A DNA stretch of 57,134 nucleotides, from positions 1 through 57,134 of the forward strand of contig JAEUWP010000234.1 in the NCBI GenBank assembly GCA_018524725.1. Reading direction: 5' to 3'. Below the pieces are notes generated by a model that worked only from the letters and a program-made list of their open reading frames with translations, searched no databases and was not told the DNA's origin. The position numbers and the translations under genes were made by a program. The stretch comes from Podaxis mareebaensis (Eukaryota > Basidiomycota > Agaricomycetes > Agaricales > Agaricaceae). Position 1 is the first letter of the stretch. Every line of letters begins with the position of its first letter. Below are positions 33,961-46,468 of the stretch, one piece after another.

Positions 33961-35972
33961 ATGCTCCAGCTCCGACGAGTTGCTCAACAGGTCCGTATAC
34001 CTCTCACCGACACTCTACACAACACTCACGCGTATCCCAGAACATCCCAAAGGCCGGACGTCGTCTGCGCCAGTCTGGACTACAAGTTGGTACCTGGCAG
34101 GCATACCGGGGGCTCGCGACTCCGTCGGAGCCATACGATGTTGTCGTCATTGGAGGAGGTGCGCTTCTATCCTTCTTTCTCGCTTAAGTTGTGCTTCTTG
34201 AATATTGAATGAGCTCGGGTGTATAGGTCCTGGAGGATACGTGGCTGCTATCAAGGCAGCGCAGCTTGGCCTCAAGGTACATTTTCGTACTCGGTTCCAT
34301 CCAGTGCTAGTACTGACAGTTTTCCCTCTCTTTTGTGGTTGGCATAGACGGCTTGCGTTGAAAAACGCGGTTCACTTGGTGGAACATGTTTGAATGTCGG
34401 CTGTATCCCTTCAAAAGCCATGCTCAACAACTCGCACCTGTATCACCAAGCCCAACATGACTTCAAGCGACGCGGTATCGACGGTAAGTCTCTCTTACAC
34501 TCCCAACCTATCATTACACCCAACTCATCATCTCACCTCGTCTTAGTGAGCGGAGTAACACTCAACCTCCCCAAAATGCTCGAAGCAAAAAACACCGCCG
34601 TAGTAGGCCTAACAAAAGGCATCGAGCACCTCTTCAAAGCCAACAAAGTCGACTACATCAAAGGCGCCGCATCCTTTGTCTCCCCTACCCAACTCTCCGT
34701 CCAACTCCTCGAGGGCGGAGAAACAAAAGTGGACGCCAAGAATATTGTCATTGCTACCGGATCCGAGGTCGCGCCCTTCCCTGGTGGTGGGATCGAGATT
34801 GACGAGAAGCAGATTGTGAGCTCGACTGGCGCCCTCGAGCTGCAGGAGGTGCCTGGGAAGATGGTTGTTATTGGTGGTGGGATTATTGGTCTTGAGATGG
34901 GGAGTGTGTGGAGTCGGCTTGGTGCGGAGGTTACGGTTGTTGAGTTCCTTGGTGGAATTGGTGGTGCGGGCATTGATGAGGAGGTTGCGTATGTCTGCCG
35001 ATCTCCTTATTTTATGTCATGGGTGTTCTGATTACGGTGCAGCAAGCAATTCCAGCGGATACTATCCAAGCAGGGCCTCAAGTTCAAGCTCAACACCAAG
35101 GTCCTCTCTGCAGAGAAGAAAGACGGCAAGGTGTATTTGACTGCTGAGTCTGCCAAAGACGGCAAAAAAGATACCGTACGTGTTCCTTGCATATCTCATT
35201 CGGAACTTACCCGACGCCATAACCCTACGTTTTCCAGCTCGAAGCCGACGTCGTCCTCGTTGCTGTCGGTCGTCGCCCATACACTGACGGTCTCAACCTC
35301 GAAGCAGCTGGCATCGAGAAAGATGCCCGTGGGCGTATCGTGATCGATGACCAGTTCAACACCTCAGTGAAGAACATCAAGTGTATCGGTGATGTCACCT
35401 TTGGTCCTATGTTGGCTCACAAAGCCGAGGAAGAAGGTGCGTCTACACATACCACCCACCAAAACCAATCCGCTCATGCGCGCTCTGCACATAGGTATCG
35501 CCGCGGTTGAGCATATCAAACACGGCCACGGCCACGTCAACTACAACGCCATCCCCTCCGTCGTCTACACCCACCCCGAAGTCGCCTGGGTCGGGCGTAC
35601 GGAACAAGACCTCAAAGCTGAAGGTGTCAAATACAACGTTGGCAAATTCAGCTTTACGGCCAACTCGCGCGCCAAGACCAATTTGGACACGGAAGGGTTT
35701 GTCAAGTTTTTGACGGAGAAGGAGACGGATAAGATTCTTGGTGTGCATATTATTGGCCCGAATGCTGGTGAGATGATTGCGGAGGGTGTGCTTGCGGTTG
35801 AGTATGGTGCTAGTGCGGAGGATATTGCGAGGACTACGCATGCTCATGTGAGTATTTTTTTTATCGGCGATGATGTTGGTGGCCTGTGCTGATTGGTTTT
35901 TTTTAGCCCACATTATCTGAGGCCTTTAAGGAAGCTGCTATGGCTGCGTATAGCAAACCTATTCATATGTAA
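33961..35972 (+). CDS. LPD1: Dihydrolipoamide dehydrogenase (E3), mitochondrial
   Basis: Flavoprotein disulfide reductase that reoxidises dihydrolipoamide with NAD+ in the pyruvate and 2-oxoglutarate dehydrogenase complexes and the glycine cleavage system. The ATG at 33961 starts [10 protein letters not shown], a basic mitochondrial presequence; an intron then joins [16 protein letters not shown] site [16 protein letters not shown] (across an intron), redox-active disulfide [16 protein letters not shown] site [20 protein letters not shown], second FAD motif [20 protein letters not shown], and interface region [19 protein letters not shown] all follow. The catalytic His-Glu lies in HAHPTLSEAF, split by the last intron. 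The stop is at 35970-35972 after SKPIHM. All exons join in frame and the length fits the family, so the gene is complete. Confidence 0.95.
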
Positions 35973-36112
35973 TTTCTTTGCTTGTTTTATGCTCGTGGTA
36001 ATAGATTTTTCCTTGACACTTCTCGCATGTAACGACTGCAAGGATATACCACCACGAAGGCGTTTAAGCTGCCTACCCCAAACGCATACACCCAGCCACC
36101 TCCATAACCCCC

Positions 36113-37281
36113 CTAATCAAAGCCAACACCCTTCGTAACATCCTTCCACTCCTGAAGAACATCCAACATCACCATACACTTATTCCTCACATCCCTCTCA
36201 GCATCATCACCCAAAATCAAATACTTGGGCCAAGGCCTACCCTTCGCAATACCCTCGCCGCGTACGATATCCAAAACGGCGGACATGGCTTTGATAGGGT
36301 CTGTACGTTCGTTACCGGGGACACTGGCAAAGACGGAGCTGGCGCGGGAGCGGAGGTCGTCGTAGTCCTTTATGGGGTTCTTGGAGTTCCAGCCGTGGGA
36401 GTAGATGCCTTCTGTGCGTGCTGAGCCGGGTTCGACGAGGAGGGTGCGGATGTTGAGGGATGCGAGTTCGGAGGAGAGGTTTTCGGTGAATGCTGTGGTT
36501 TTGGAGGGTGAATGTGTTGTTGGTTTTGGAGAGTGTGTGCGTACCATGGAGTGCGGATTTGACCATTGCGTATGAGCCTATGCCCTGTGTGTGTTGTGTT
36601 TGTTAGTTGAGTGGGTGGTGCTTTCTGGGTGGACGTACGGGGAGTTCGGCTCTCCATGCAGATCGACTGCCGATTGTGACGATTGTACCTGATTTTTGGG
36701 CGCGCATGTAGGGAAGGACGGCGAATGTGGTCTTGACTGTGCCCATGACGTTTGTGTCTATCAAGTGTTGGATTCCTGACACCCTGGGGCAGCCATGTTA
36801 ATGTGTGCCGTAGTTGGGTAGTCGGGTACATACCCTTGTTCTTCAATTATACTCGGCTGCCCAAACCCTAAAAGCCTCAATCCAACATACATCCCACAAT
36901 CACATCCAACCCACACGTACCAGCATTATTAACCAACACGTCTACACTACCCCATACCTTCGCCGCCTCATCAACAACCCCTCTCACGACTTCCTCGGAA
37001 TCGCCTAAATCCAATCTGAAGGTTTTTAATCTTTCCTTTTTGCTTTGGTCGGCGTCGCGTGCGACTTCGTCGACTAAAGTTTGGAGTTTGGGTAGGGAAC
37101 GGGCTGTGGCGAGGACTCTGTCGCCGCGGTTGAGAGCGAGGAGGGTGAGGCGGTAGCCGAAGCCGGAGGAGGTGCCTGTGATGAGCCAGGTTAAGGGGCG
37201 GATGGCTGATTGTGCGAGGGCATGGCCGTTCATGGAGGTGATACCGTTTGTCGTGGTCGTGGTCGTGATGGAGTCGGCCAT
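36113..37281 (-). CDS. Short-chain dehydrogenase/reductase (classical SDR)
   Basis: NAD(P)-dependent oxidoreductase of unknown substrate. The ATG at 37281 gives MADSITTTTTTNGITS, then the Rossmann motif WLITGTSSGFGYRL. Arg in ATARS after the second strand suggests NADP preference. VDVLVNNAG is followed by an intron to FGQPSIIEEQG and then VSGIQHLIDTNVMGTVK. Catalytic Ser lies in IVTIGSRSAWRAELP, and Tyr/Lys in GIGSYAMVKSALHG (across an intron). The C-terminal exon FTENLSSELASLNIRTLLVEPGS ends at 36113. Four introns are needed and all join in frame. It converges on the dihydrolipoamide dehydrogenase gene, with 140 bases between stops. It looks complete. Confidence 0.85.
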
Positions 37282-40200
37282 TGTTAAATACACAGGGCAG
37301 GATAAGTGATAAGGCGGGTTTGGAGACTAAAGCCCGTAAGGGAACCGGTGAGGACTTGAAGCCCAGGGGTGGAGAGAGAAGAGGAGAGATTTCCCTCGCA
37401 TGTCAGAGATTCAATGTTGCAAACCCGTCATGTGGGTAAGAATATTCTGTGATCGGTGTATACGGTGATGGAAATGGAGAATGGGAAGTAACTCTTCGGG
37501 ATCACTTGACCTCACGATACCGCAGCTTCAAGCCTCTGGGCAACTTGAGCCGATGCTAAGCGCTAAACGTTAAACAATGACTAGGTCCATGTGCAAAAGG
37601 CATGACTCACCTGTGGTGGCAATATATCACTCTCCCGCTCGAGATGATTTACTTACGCTCTGACCAATCAATCACTAAGGAGAATCCCCCGCAGCAATTT
37701 CTTTACTTACCCCATCTGAGGATAATTCCAGTCGGGCATGTACTTGTCAGCTTCTGCATGACTCGTACATGCAGAAGAAGGTACCAAGATGTGTCATATT
37801 TCAAGTTGTCTTTATCAGCTTTGGTGAATGACATCGGCCGACTCAGTGAGTCACCTCATCACCTTCGGTTGATACATGGACATGTTGCCGACCTGAAGCG
37901 GCTTCCCAAATGTTGAAATCTTGTAAGTGTCTTTCTCCCTCGATCTCCTGCACCTTATGTAGTGAATTTTTCCTTTGGTACCTCCCTTCCTCAACCAATC
38001 CCAAGATTACCGAGACTCCTGGTTTTACTTGAGCAGAGATAAAACAATCACAGGCAATAAATAGACTTTCGCGTATCAGGGATGAATTCGACGTTGTGAT
38101 CATACCGGTTCTTCATTGATCCTAGAAGCCACGCGCAACTCAGCACCGGGCTACTCATGTTACTTTGACCCATTTTTAGGGGATTTGTATATCGCTTTAA
38201 GTTAAGTATTCCAGGATCCTGTTGAACAAACTCTCATAGCTATTTATACATTTCTGCTCGTCTGATTGTAAACCCGGACGTATACAGCTGTTAAGTCGTG
38301 ATAACGCACACTTATAGTGTCATACGGAAGTTGCCCGTATATAACTTCAGTGCTCTCTACTGACGAACAATCTGCTTTTCTCTCTTATATTTACCCCTCT
38401 CGTCTGTATCTGCGTGCACGCTGAGCCCGTTAACACGCAGCGTACGTATTAAAACTCTCGTCTCACGGTTGGATAATTGTGGATTGAAGCGAGTGCCTAA
38501 TGGCAGTAAAGGTCGTGAGAGTTCCGTCATCGAGACTCGGGTAGCTTCGGTGATTGGAACTCTGTAATGAACAAAGTCATTCACGAGGGGTCATCGGCCC
38601 TTTCCTTACTGCTACTGTACTCGGTCGACCTCCCCAGCGCTGTTGGTCACTACTGGCTGTGACCTCCCCAATCACTGGTGGACCAGCTCCTCTGCGCCGG
38701 ATCTGGGCAGTTCCTGCCTGGCCCTAGGATAGAGGTTACGTTACGCGGCCATTGCGGACACATGTACTGCAGCAAATTCCTCCGGTTTATCACTCAACGC
38801 CTTGTTTATTATACGGCTTTGCGCATGTGATTGTGCACCACGGTCCAACGGTTTTTCTGTAAGTTTGGCCAGCCTCTGATCAGCCAAACAATCATCCTTA
38901 AGCGCAAGCAAAGTATCTCGAATTCGATGATACATTTCCCATCCCTCATGGGCCTTGGTCCTGAGGTACGCGCTACCGAGCTGTAAAGCGATAGCTGGAA
39001 GAAGTAGAAGTATTTATGTGTAGATAACTGTCACTCGTGGTGCAATATTGTGCTCGCCAGTTTGACATATTTTAGCTAGCAAGGGAGGACAAGAAAAAAT
39101 CAGGGCGTTCCACACTTTGCAAACGTACCTCGGGTGCGCCCAGATTTCGGATGGACATACCAAGTCACGATATCTTGACCAGTTTACTGATGGGGTGTGC
39201 TTGGCAAACATGAAAAACATGGCTTTGAAGCCTGTCAGTCACTCTCTTCATCCGCGCAAAATAATGCTCGCACAGTACACAGAATTTCATGGAGGGTGAG
39301 GCAAGATATAGATATGTGTCAGGGGTATGCCAGGCCGCCGGATAGTACAGCCCCCCGGCCCGATGGAGCGTGGTAAAGAGCGGTTCTGCTTGCTCCTATT
39401 TGGCTCGCTTACTGCTTGTACTCCGACTTCACCTACGATGTTTTCTCGGTCTCGACGACATGGGTCATGTTGGAATAAACCTTCCACCCCTTGGCACGAC
39501 TAACCACAATAAAAACTGACGGTGGCCCTCGCCAGCGACTTGGCGTCGGATACTACTCATGAAGTCCATTTCAGATATATAAACTTCGTAATCCAACTGA
39601 TATCGTGAAAATAGATCATGCCAGAATGCCATTCACCACCAATATGGACCTTCATGCTTGGAACGCATGAATCCACTCCACATTGGCACTCCAATACAGA
39701 ATACTTGCTTGAACTGGACACCCCGTGCCACAAATCCCTAAGGTTATGTGAATCTTGCCTTACGACAAGCACAAGACACGCGAAGGAATACGACGTAGTG
39801 CCACAGTCAGAACTTTAGCACCACCATGCTATCCTCCACCTCATTTACGACCTGACCATGCCACCGAGGATCGCGCCCCAAATCTCCGAGCGTGCGAGGA
39901 AGATGAGGGAAACTTGAATCTCCTGTATCTCTGCCACATGAGTCGGTGCGAGGACCTAGGAAAGGAGTACTTGGATCGATCAAGTGGTTGCATACCTCGA
40001 GTAGCGGGTGGTCAATCTCACGACAATTTTCTTGCAACGTCAATATCTTCAGGCACGTACCAAGGTGAGTTTAAGCCGATGACAATGGGTGGAAGCTCAC
40101 TACCGTTGTCCATCCCACATAGGACTACTTGCTACATCAACACCGCGTCAGCAATTCTCTTCCATATCGATCTTTGAACCATCTCGTCCTTTGAACGGCT

Positions 40201-42430
40201 CTTGGTGGCACTGTTCCCGGCCAGGAACACGACACTCTGCTCTCAACACTAGCTATTTCTTACCTATCGTCATGGACCGCAGTATTCTGATCTGACAGAG
40301 TGGATGAGGGAGCAGTGAAGCACCTCAAGGCCACTCTGAGTAGTGGTGCGCCAAGGGACACAAGCCAGCGTTTACTGAAACCAAGAGGGTCGATCGGAGA
40401 TTCCAAGGACTTAAAAAGACGGAAATCCTCGGCGTGGAATTCGAAGCCCAAATTAAGAATTCGCATCGCTCGGTCGAATGATATATCCTGACGCCTGAGT
40501 GACACCCAATCCAGAGAGTGTGCATGTCTAGAACATTGGCATTACGGGACCAAGCGATCAGGATGCCACCACGAAGTCCTATATCCTAATTTGTTCTATC
40601 CTGACTCTCACTATCATGCTCCAGAAGACTATCAGAATGCTGTGTTACTCGCGTTCGTTTTCAAGCAAAAAATGGGCGCCCGTTCAATGGAACATGGCGC
40701 CAAGCCTGTTGCAAATGATCATTGGTTAATATTGATTGCTCGGCTGTCCAAGACCACTCCCTGTCATTCAAGCTTTCGATATCCACACGAGTCCGTTGAT
40801 GGGATCCAACAATAGTACTGTAATCGTCTACGGGCTCACGACGGTCATTTTCTTTATTAGAACGCATACAATGGTAGACCCTGCTAATAATCTTACTCCT
40901 GGCAATAGCCAACATCAGTCGCGTTGTGGTGCAGATGCGATGGATGTAAGATTCACACTTCGATCAACAGCAGCTACCGAGGTCGGCCTTCTCCTGTGCT
41001 CAATGAGATTGGCGAGTAAAGTTCGTTTGAAAGAGAATCGAGGTACGTCCTTTGCACAACCCCGGTTATTTTTGGCCATCAGAAATAACGATGAAATCAC
41101 GACCATTCTTGTCCAGCCCGTCATCTTGCTCCTGTCAGCTTGAGCGGTTCATGACTTGGTGAGAAATCAAAGTACACATGGAACTAATCCACGCATGCCG
41201 TTCTGGACGCCTTCATGAAACGTTGGCATCCAACATTGGCCCAGATGCGAGAACATCGGTAGTATCTTCATGAAGTTGAGTGGGTACCAGGCCCTTGCGG
41301 TACTAGAAACACAAGAGAATTGATCCTGGCCGGAGTTTCCCGTATAACCTTGGCGATACGGAAGTAAATTGGGAGAACCTGTAGTTCTATGCTCCCTTGG
41401 TTTGATTATATCCAGCAAGCAAACTGGAAGGGTGGAATGGAGATGAAATCCTTGTGCACGAGCAGCGTGACGTTCTGCCTTCGTCTCTCACATGAACTGG
41501 AGACAACCTCTTTTCGGTATTGCGGTAACATAGGAGAGAGCCACGGCAATCCAGCACTATGTTTACGTGTTGCATCCTGCTATACGGGACTGTCGACTGG
41601 AGCGAGGTGAGCTAACATTAAGGTACAAGCGGCATGGCCAAGGAATACAGAGCACTGAAACCTGAATATGCGCTTTTTGAGCGCCATAACAAGTTCCGGC
41701 CAAATTGATCTTAACAGATTTGGGTTTGCATATCAGGGATTTGACATCATACGCGAGTCTCCCTTAATCGATATCAGCAACGCGTCAAGTTCATGTTACT
41801 AATATGAAATAGACTCGCGGGGATCGATGTTTGATCAGCGCTTTGTGACCTCGGCTCGCCTTTCATCATGATAGTTGAGTTTATTTTGAGGTGGTTCGCA
41901 CACACATTGAATTCATCATCAAGTTTGCTTCTAAGCTGTAACGTCTCCGCTCTATTGCAGGTCTACCTCTTTAAACTATTGCCGTGCTGAAGTCTTAATG
42001 TACCTGTTGAGAAACTTCTCTCCAACTCTTTGAGGGCTATCCACTCCTACTGTTGCGCAGAGCCGCTTCGTATGAAACTTCCATATCAAGATAAACCTCC
42101 TGTTCGCGCTGGCTCCCGCATACGACGATGTCAACAACTCAGGTTTAATTTTATACCCATCTAGCCGATCGTGGCGCTGACCAGGGACTAGAGGTCTCCA
42201 GTTTATGTCGAACCACTTCAGCTGCTGGTCCTAACTTGGCACCATGTTCCACCAGTTACGACAACACAACTCGGCTGGGTTCTATCAATGCTCTCTGTGT
42301 GTTCTCCATACGATAACCATCTAGTTAGATCGCATTCGTCGCGTATAAATGGCCTCTCTTTGTCTCTTGTTAGGACCAGTGCTCCAAGACCTCCAACAAC
42401 CTCTTTCCCTTGTCTCTTTTTCTACACGCC
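37282..42430. other. 5 kb stretch without a supported gene
   Basis: The longest gap in the window. Many frames of 60-140 codons exist on both strands but none shows a domain or a chain of splice sites. A minus frame at 39014-39220 has a string (YVCKVWNALIFSCPP) faintly like an F-box region and could be a relic. GC-rich text at about 38590-38740 differs from its surroundings. The last 40 bases belong to the monooxygenase promoter. Confidence 0.4.
42389..42430 (+). promoter_or_regulatory. CT-rich tract before monooxygenase A
   Basis: Almost pure pyrimidine stretch with few purines ending at the ATG at 42431, typical of fungal promoters with starts inside or just after the tract. Confidence 0.45.
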
Positions 42431-44306
42431 ATGTCTCACAACGAACAAACCCGCGTTGCCATTGTGTGCGTGCTGCAGCCTCTGTGCTCTTTGTCGTCGA
42501 ACTAATCGCATATGCCATTTGGTTAGCGGTGCTGGCATAGTTGGGCTCACACTCGCAATCGCCCTCAATGCCCTTGACAAAGAGCATAAGATTGCCATAG
42601 ACTTGTACGAAGCTGCGCCCGAACTTTCAGAAATCGGCGCAGGGATCAACGTTTGGCCGAGGACTTTGGCGATCTTCAAGCAGATTGGTCTAGCAGATAT
42701 TCTTACTCCATTTTTTGACCATTATCCAGACCTTGAACCAAGTACGTCCTCAGTTCTTGTCTTCTCCTCTCTCGTGATATCCGTGCCTGACGGCAGTTCC
42801 CACATAGGGATTATTTTTGGCGTCCGAAAGGGGGACCAGAAGAATGGATTCAAGATCTATGATGCCATGAACAATGGTAAGAACACCTCCCATTTCTGTA
42901 CCAGTCTTACTCACCAGCAAATGGTTTGTAGGAGGAGCTCTCCGAATTCACCGCGCCGATCTTCAAAGGAGTCTCATCAAGCATCTGCCTCTGCCGGACT
43001 CAGCCGCAGCGGCGATCAACTGTCCATGCACTCTCCATCTCTCCCATCGCCTCGTGGATTATGTACAGACTACACCTTCTGCTTCTACCAAGCATTCGGG
43101 CCCAATCACCCTTCACTTTGCTGATAAACCCTCTGCAACTTGCGATATTCTGATAGGTGCAGATGGGATCAAATCCAATGTTAGACAACTCTTCCTCAGT
43201 CGACTGCCGAGTCCACAGAGGTATGAGAGGTACATGGAACCCCTCTGGTCGGGACTTGTGGCGTATCGTGGCCTCGTTTCCGCGGACGAGCTGCGGAAGG
43301 TGCACCCAGGACATAGGGCCTTAACTCACCCAGGGCTCATGGTATGTAGTTGTCTCCCATCTTAGGCGCTCCAATATTGAGTCGATGCGGTGTGCACAGT
43401 ATTCTGGGAAGAGTAGAGTAAGTTTGGACCCTATCTCCCACGTCAAATGAACATGGGAATCCTGATTACTGACTTTTCCATTCGCGGTGACAGTACGCAG
43501 TTGTGTACCCGGTATCGGGAGGCAAATTTGTTAACGTCGTTGCTATCGTCCACGATAAGTCAAAGGATACGACAGTCTGGGAAGGTCCGTGGAGAGTAGA
43601 TGTTCCGCAGGCCGAGCTTTTCGAGCAGTACGCTGGATGGGATGAAGAAGTCCAAGCTCTCATACGCGTATGCGCTGTTCTATTCCCATATATTACTCGA
43701 AACTGATGGATCAACTCTAGTGCATTAAACAACCGACCAAATGGGCTCTGCACGCTTTAGATCATTTGGATGTTTTTGCAAAGGGAAGAGTCTTCTTGAT
43801 GGGTGATGCTGTACGCATTTCTACATCTCCTTGGGTGATTCCTGATATTTATCATCGATACTCGCAGGCTCATGCTATGCTTCCACACTTGGGCGCCGGA
43901 GCGCATGTAGGCATCGAGGTACGCTCTTTGGTATTCCTTAGATATTGCTTGCATCGTACTTACCTTCTGTTCATAGGATGCGTACATCTTCGCATCCCTC
44001 CTCACACACTCCTCCACGCCCCGTATCCTCTCGGCACAATACGTCAACCATCTCACAAATATCTACAATACCATTCGGGTTCCCCGTGCCATTGCCATGT
44101 CAAAGGCGACGTTTGAAACAGGCTATTTATGCAACTTCGAGGCGCCTGGGTTTGAGGCTTATAAGGAGGGTGACGACATCCCGATGAATTTATTGATTGA
44201 AGCGTTCCGTAGCGTTGAGAAGAATTGGACTTGGACGACGACAGATCCGGAAGGGGACCGTGTAAGGGCTGTGGAGCTCTTGGAGGGCCCCAGAGTTGTG
44301 CTATAA
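42431..44306 (+). CDS. FAD-dependent aromatic monooxygenase, copy A (salicylate hydroxylase-like)
   Basis: Group A flavin monooxygenase that would hydroxylate an aromatic substrate using NAD(P)H and O2; the substrate is unknown. The ATG at 42431 gives MSHNEQTRVAIV, spliced to GAGIVGLTLAIALNAL (FAD dinucleotide motif), then DLYEAAPELSEIGAGINVWP. GGALRIHRADLQRSL follows, then the DG motif CDILIGADGIKSNVRQLF. After YAVVYPVSGGKFVNVVA comes the GD motif GRVFLMGDA, spliced to AHAMLPHLGAGAHVGIE and DAYIFASLLTHS. The last exon ends WTTTDPEGD and stops at 44304-44306. Eight or so introns all keep frame, so it appears functional. Two close paralogues lie on the opposite strand at 52.5 and 56.0 kb. Confidence 0.87.
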
Positions 44307-46468
44307 TTTTGGTAAGGTACGAGTCCATTGCAAGAGAAGAGATAATATATTTGCTGCGCTCCATAGTTTCCTCCAATTATAAACGATAGATACCTACACA
44401 TAACCGGTTAGTTTAGGATCTGATAATGATAAATAAAGCCACTGTCTTCTAGAACATGACTGTCATCAGCTAGCATGAAACTCGAAATGGCTTCATGCAA
44501 GGTCCTCTGCAAGGCATCCTTCATGGCCGAAAGTCGTATTTTTGTTCTCAGATCCACACCTAGAGGAACCCCAGAACGTTCACCGGAAATCTCAATATCC
44601 CACAATCCGGAATGGTGCTTGCCACGTGATTTGTACGTCACAACGTTGTGGTGCCGTGTTACGAGGTTCAGCTGTTACTTCGTTCCTTTAAAATACTTTT
44701 TTGCTATTCGATTGGAGTCCAGTGCTCATGATGGACGTGTCAACTACTACAATGCAAGGAGTATGAGTAAATATAAGGGCCTCGGTGGTGCTTATATCTC
44801 TGCCCTGCAGACGGCACACCCGAGGCGCTCGCTGTAGTCCGGCATGGAAACGCCGTCTGAGATGTCACCACCCTCCAGAGCTCCACGCACCGCTCGATGA
44901 TTTAACGACTTATTATCTAGATCAAAGTGGGCTCTGCGAATCGACGAACGGTTCGTCTCGCAGTCGCCTTGCCCGTATATTCTCATCACGTATCTGGGAT
45001 GTGTCTGCCCGGAGCTCCATGCTCCATGCTTTTCTCTGGTGCTCTCATCATGCGTCTTATTGTACTCTTGTTTGTCTCGTTGCGTAGTCTGGTGCCTGTC
45101 CAGCCAATGTTGTTGCACTCTATCTTTGATGCATGTGTGTCACAACCATGTCATTTGCCGATTGTAAGTAAATAAATAAATTAAAATAGTAAATTAAATA
45201 AGAATACAAAATACAGGTCAGGCGTCAATAAAAGGATGTAGGCGGTAGAGGGAATCCAAGATTGGCGCTTTTGCATGCCTTTACCGGAAGACGGGCGTAG
45301 TCAAGTTTATACGAAGCCCATATCCATGCTTATCTCTACGAATTTGTCGTCCACCCGTAGGAGTGGATAAGACAACGCACCCGCGCAGTCTCTTGCACTA
45401 GTTCTCCTTCAATCTCTGTTTTCGGTTTCGACTCTGCGCTTTCTGTGGGGGCAGTTACTGCCTTTCACGTCGGTCTGCAACGTTCAACCACTACTTCTGC
45501 ATCTACAGCCAATGACGGAATATCGTAACGGGGCCCCGTCACATCGTGCCGCATATACCGAGTATCCGTCTTTATATTCAAGTTCAGCCAGGGGGTGACT
45601 CCTTGACCAAAGCAATTTCATCAAAGCTTGAATGAAATACTTGGCATCAGAATTGAATAGGCTTCAAGACCAACGGCCGATTGACTTAGCCTTCCCACCT
45701 TTCGGAACTACATATTGAAGAGAGCCTCGCGGCTTGACATGGTTGAATTGAGGTATTTGTTGCCGGAATCTTCAAGCCGTTTGCACTTCCGAATGGACTT
45801 TCCGTAAGAGATTACTGGAACGGCATTGAACAGCGCTAAGCTAAGACTTCGGGCTGGTGGAGGCCTCGCCAAGTCAGTGTCGTTCAGTGGCACAAGCCAC
45901 ACGTTACGCATCGACTGGCACTCGGGGAATGCGCGGTCGAAGTAGGGAAGCCGCATATTGCTATCTAAGGACTTATGAATCGTGTAAGCGCTCATATGAC
46001 ATCCGGTGTCTTCGTTTCCAAGGTAGAAGACCCTGACTCTAGTTCACAGAGACTTGAAAACTATCACGAGTCTTCATATGTCTTCATCTATCACCCTGTG
46101 TCCAACGAGGGAAGGTTGTTGGGGCACATTATCACAAGGATCACGGCCGCTCGCCTCCGTCGGTCCCTTTTCGTCCTTTTAGCTGTCATTCTAACGCGTG
46201 ACAGGTGACATACAGGCTTGGACAACTTGAACACGACGAATTTAAAGAGGGTGACAGCTTCGATAGAACTTCATTTGACCCTGGGGTGGTCATGGAACGG
46301 CGTGGAACTAACATTGGTTGCATCGTGGGCGATGGTATTATGTAGCTTTGGCTGCGTAAGGGCGCTCGAAGGGAGCTTCTTAAGTTCCCTTCCATCCTCA
46401 ACTACCTTTACCTCCGACCACTTCCATCCTTGCCAGCGGCAGTTGGGTGTTAGTCCCGACCACCAGAG
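44307..46468. other. Intergenic stretch, with AT-rich patch
   Basis: No supported gene. Around 45167-45212 lies a patch made almost only of TAAA/AAAT-like units, which may be a simple repeat or a degenerate element end. Minus-strand frames at 44408-44641 and 45708-45995 have no recognisable domain. The end holds the promoter of DUF6534 copy 4. Confidence 0.4.

Noticed and set aside
39014..39220. F-box-like string YVCKVWNALIFSCPP
   Set aside because: No LPPE-type start before it and no leucine-rich continuation; too short to call a gene or relic with confidence.
44408..44641. Minus-strand 77-codon frame with LQRTLHEAISSFML
   Set aside because: Looks plausible as an exon but has no neighbouring exons or recognisable family.
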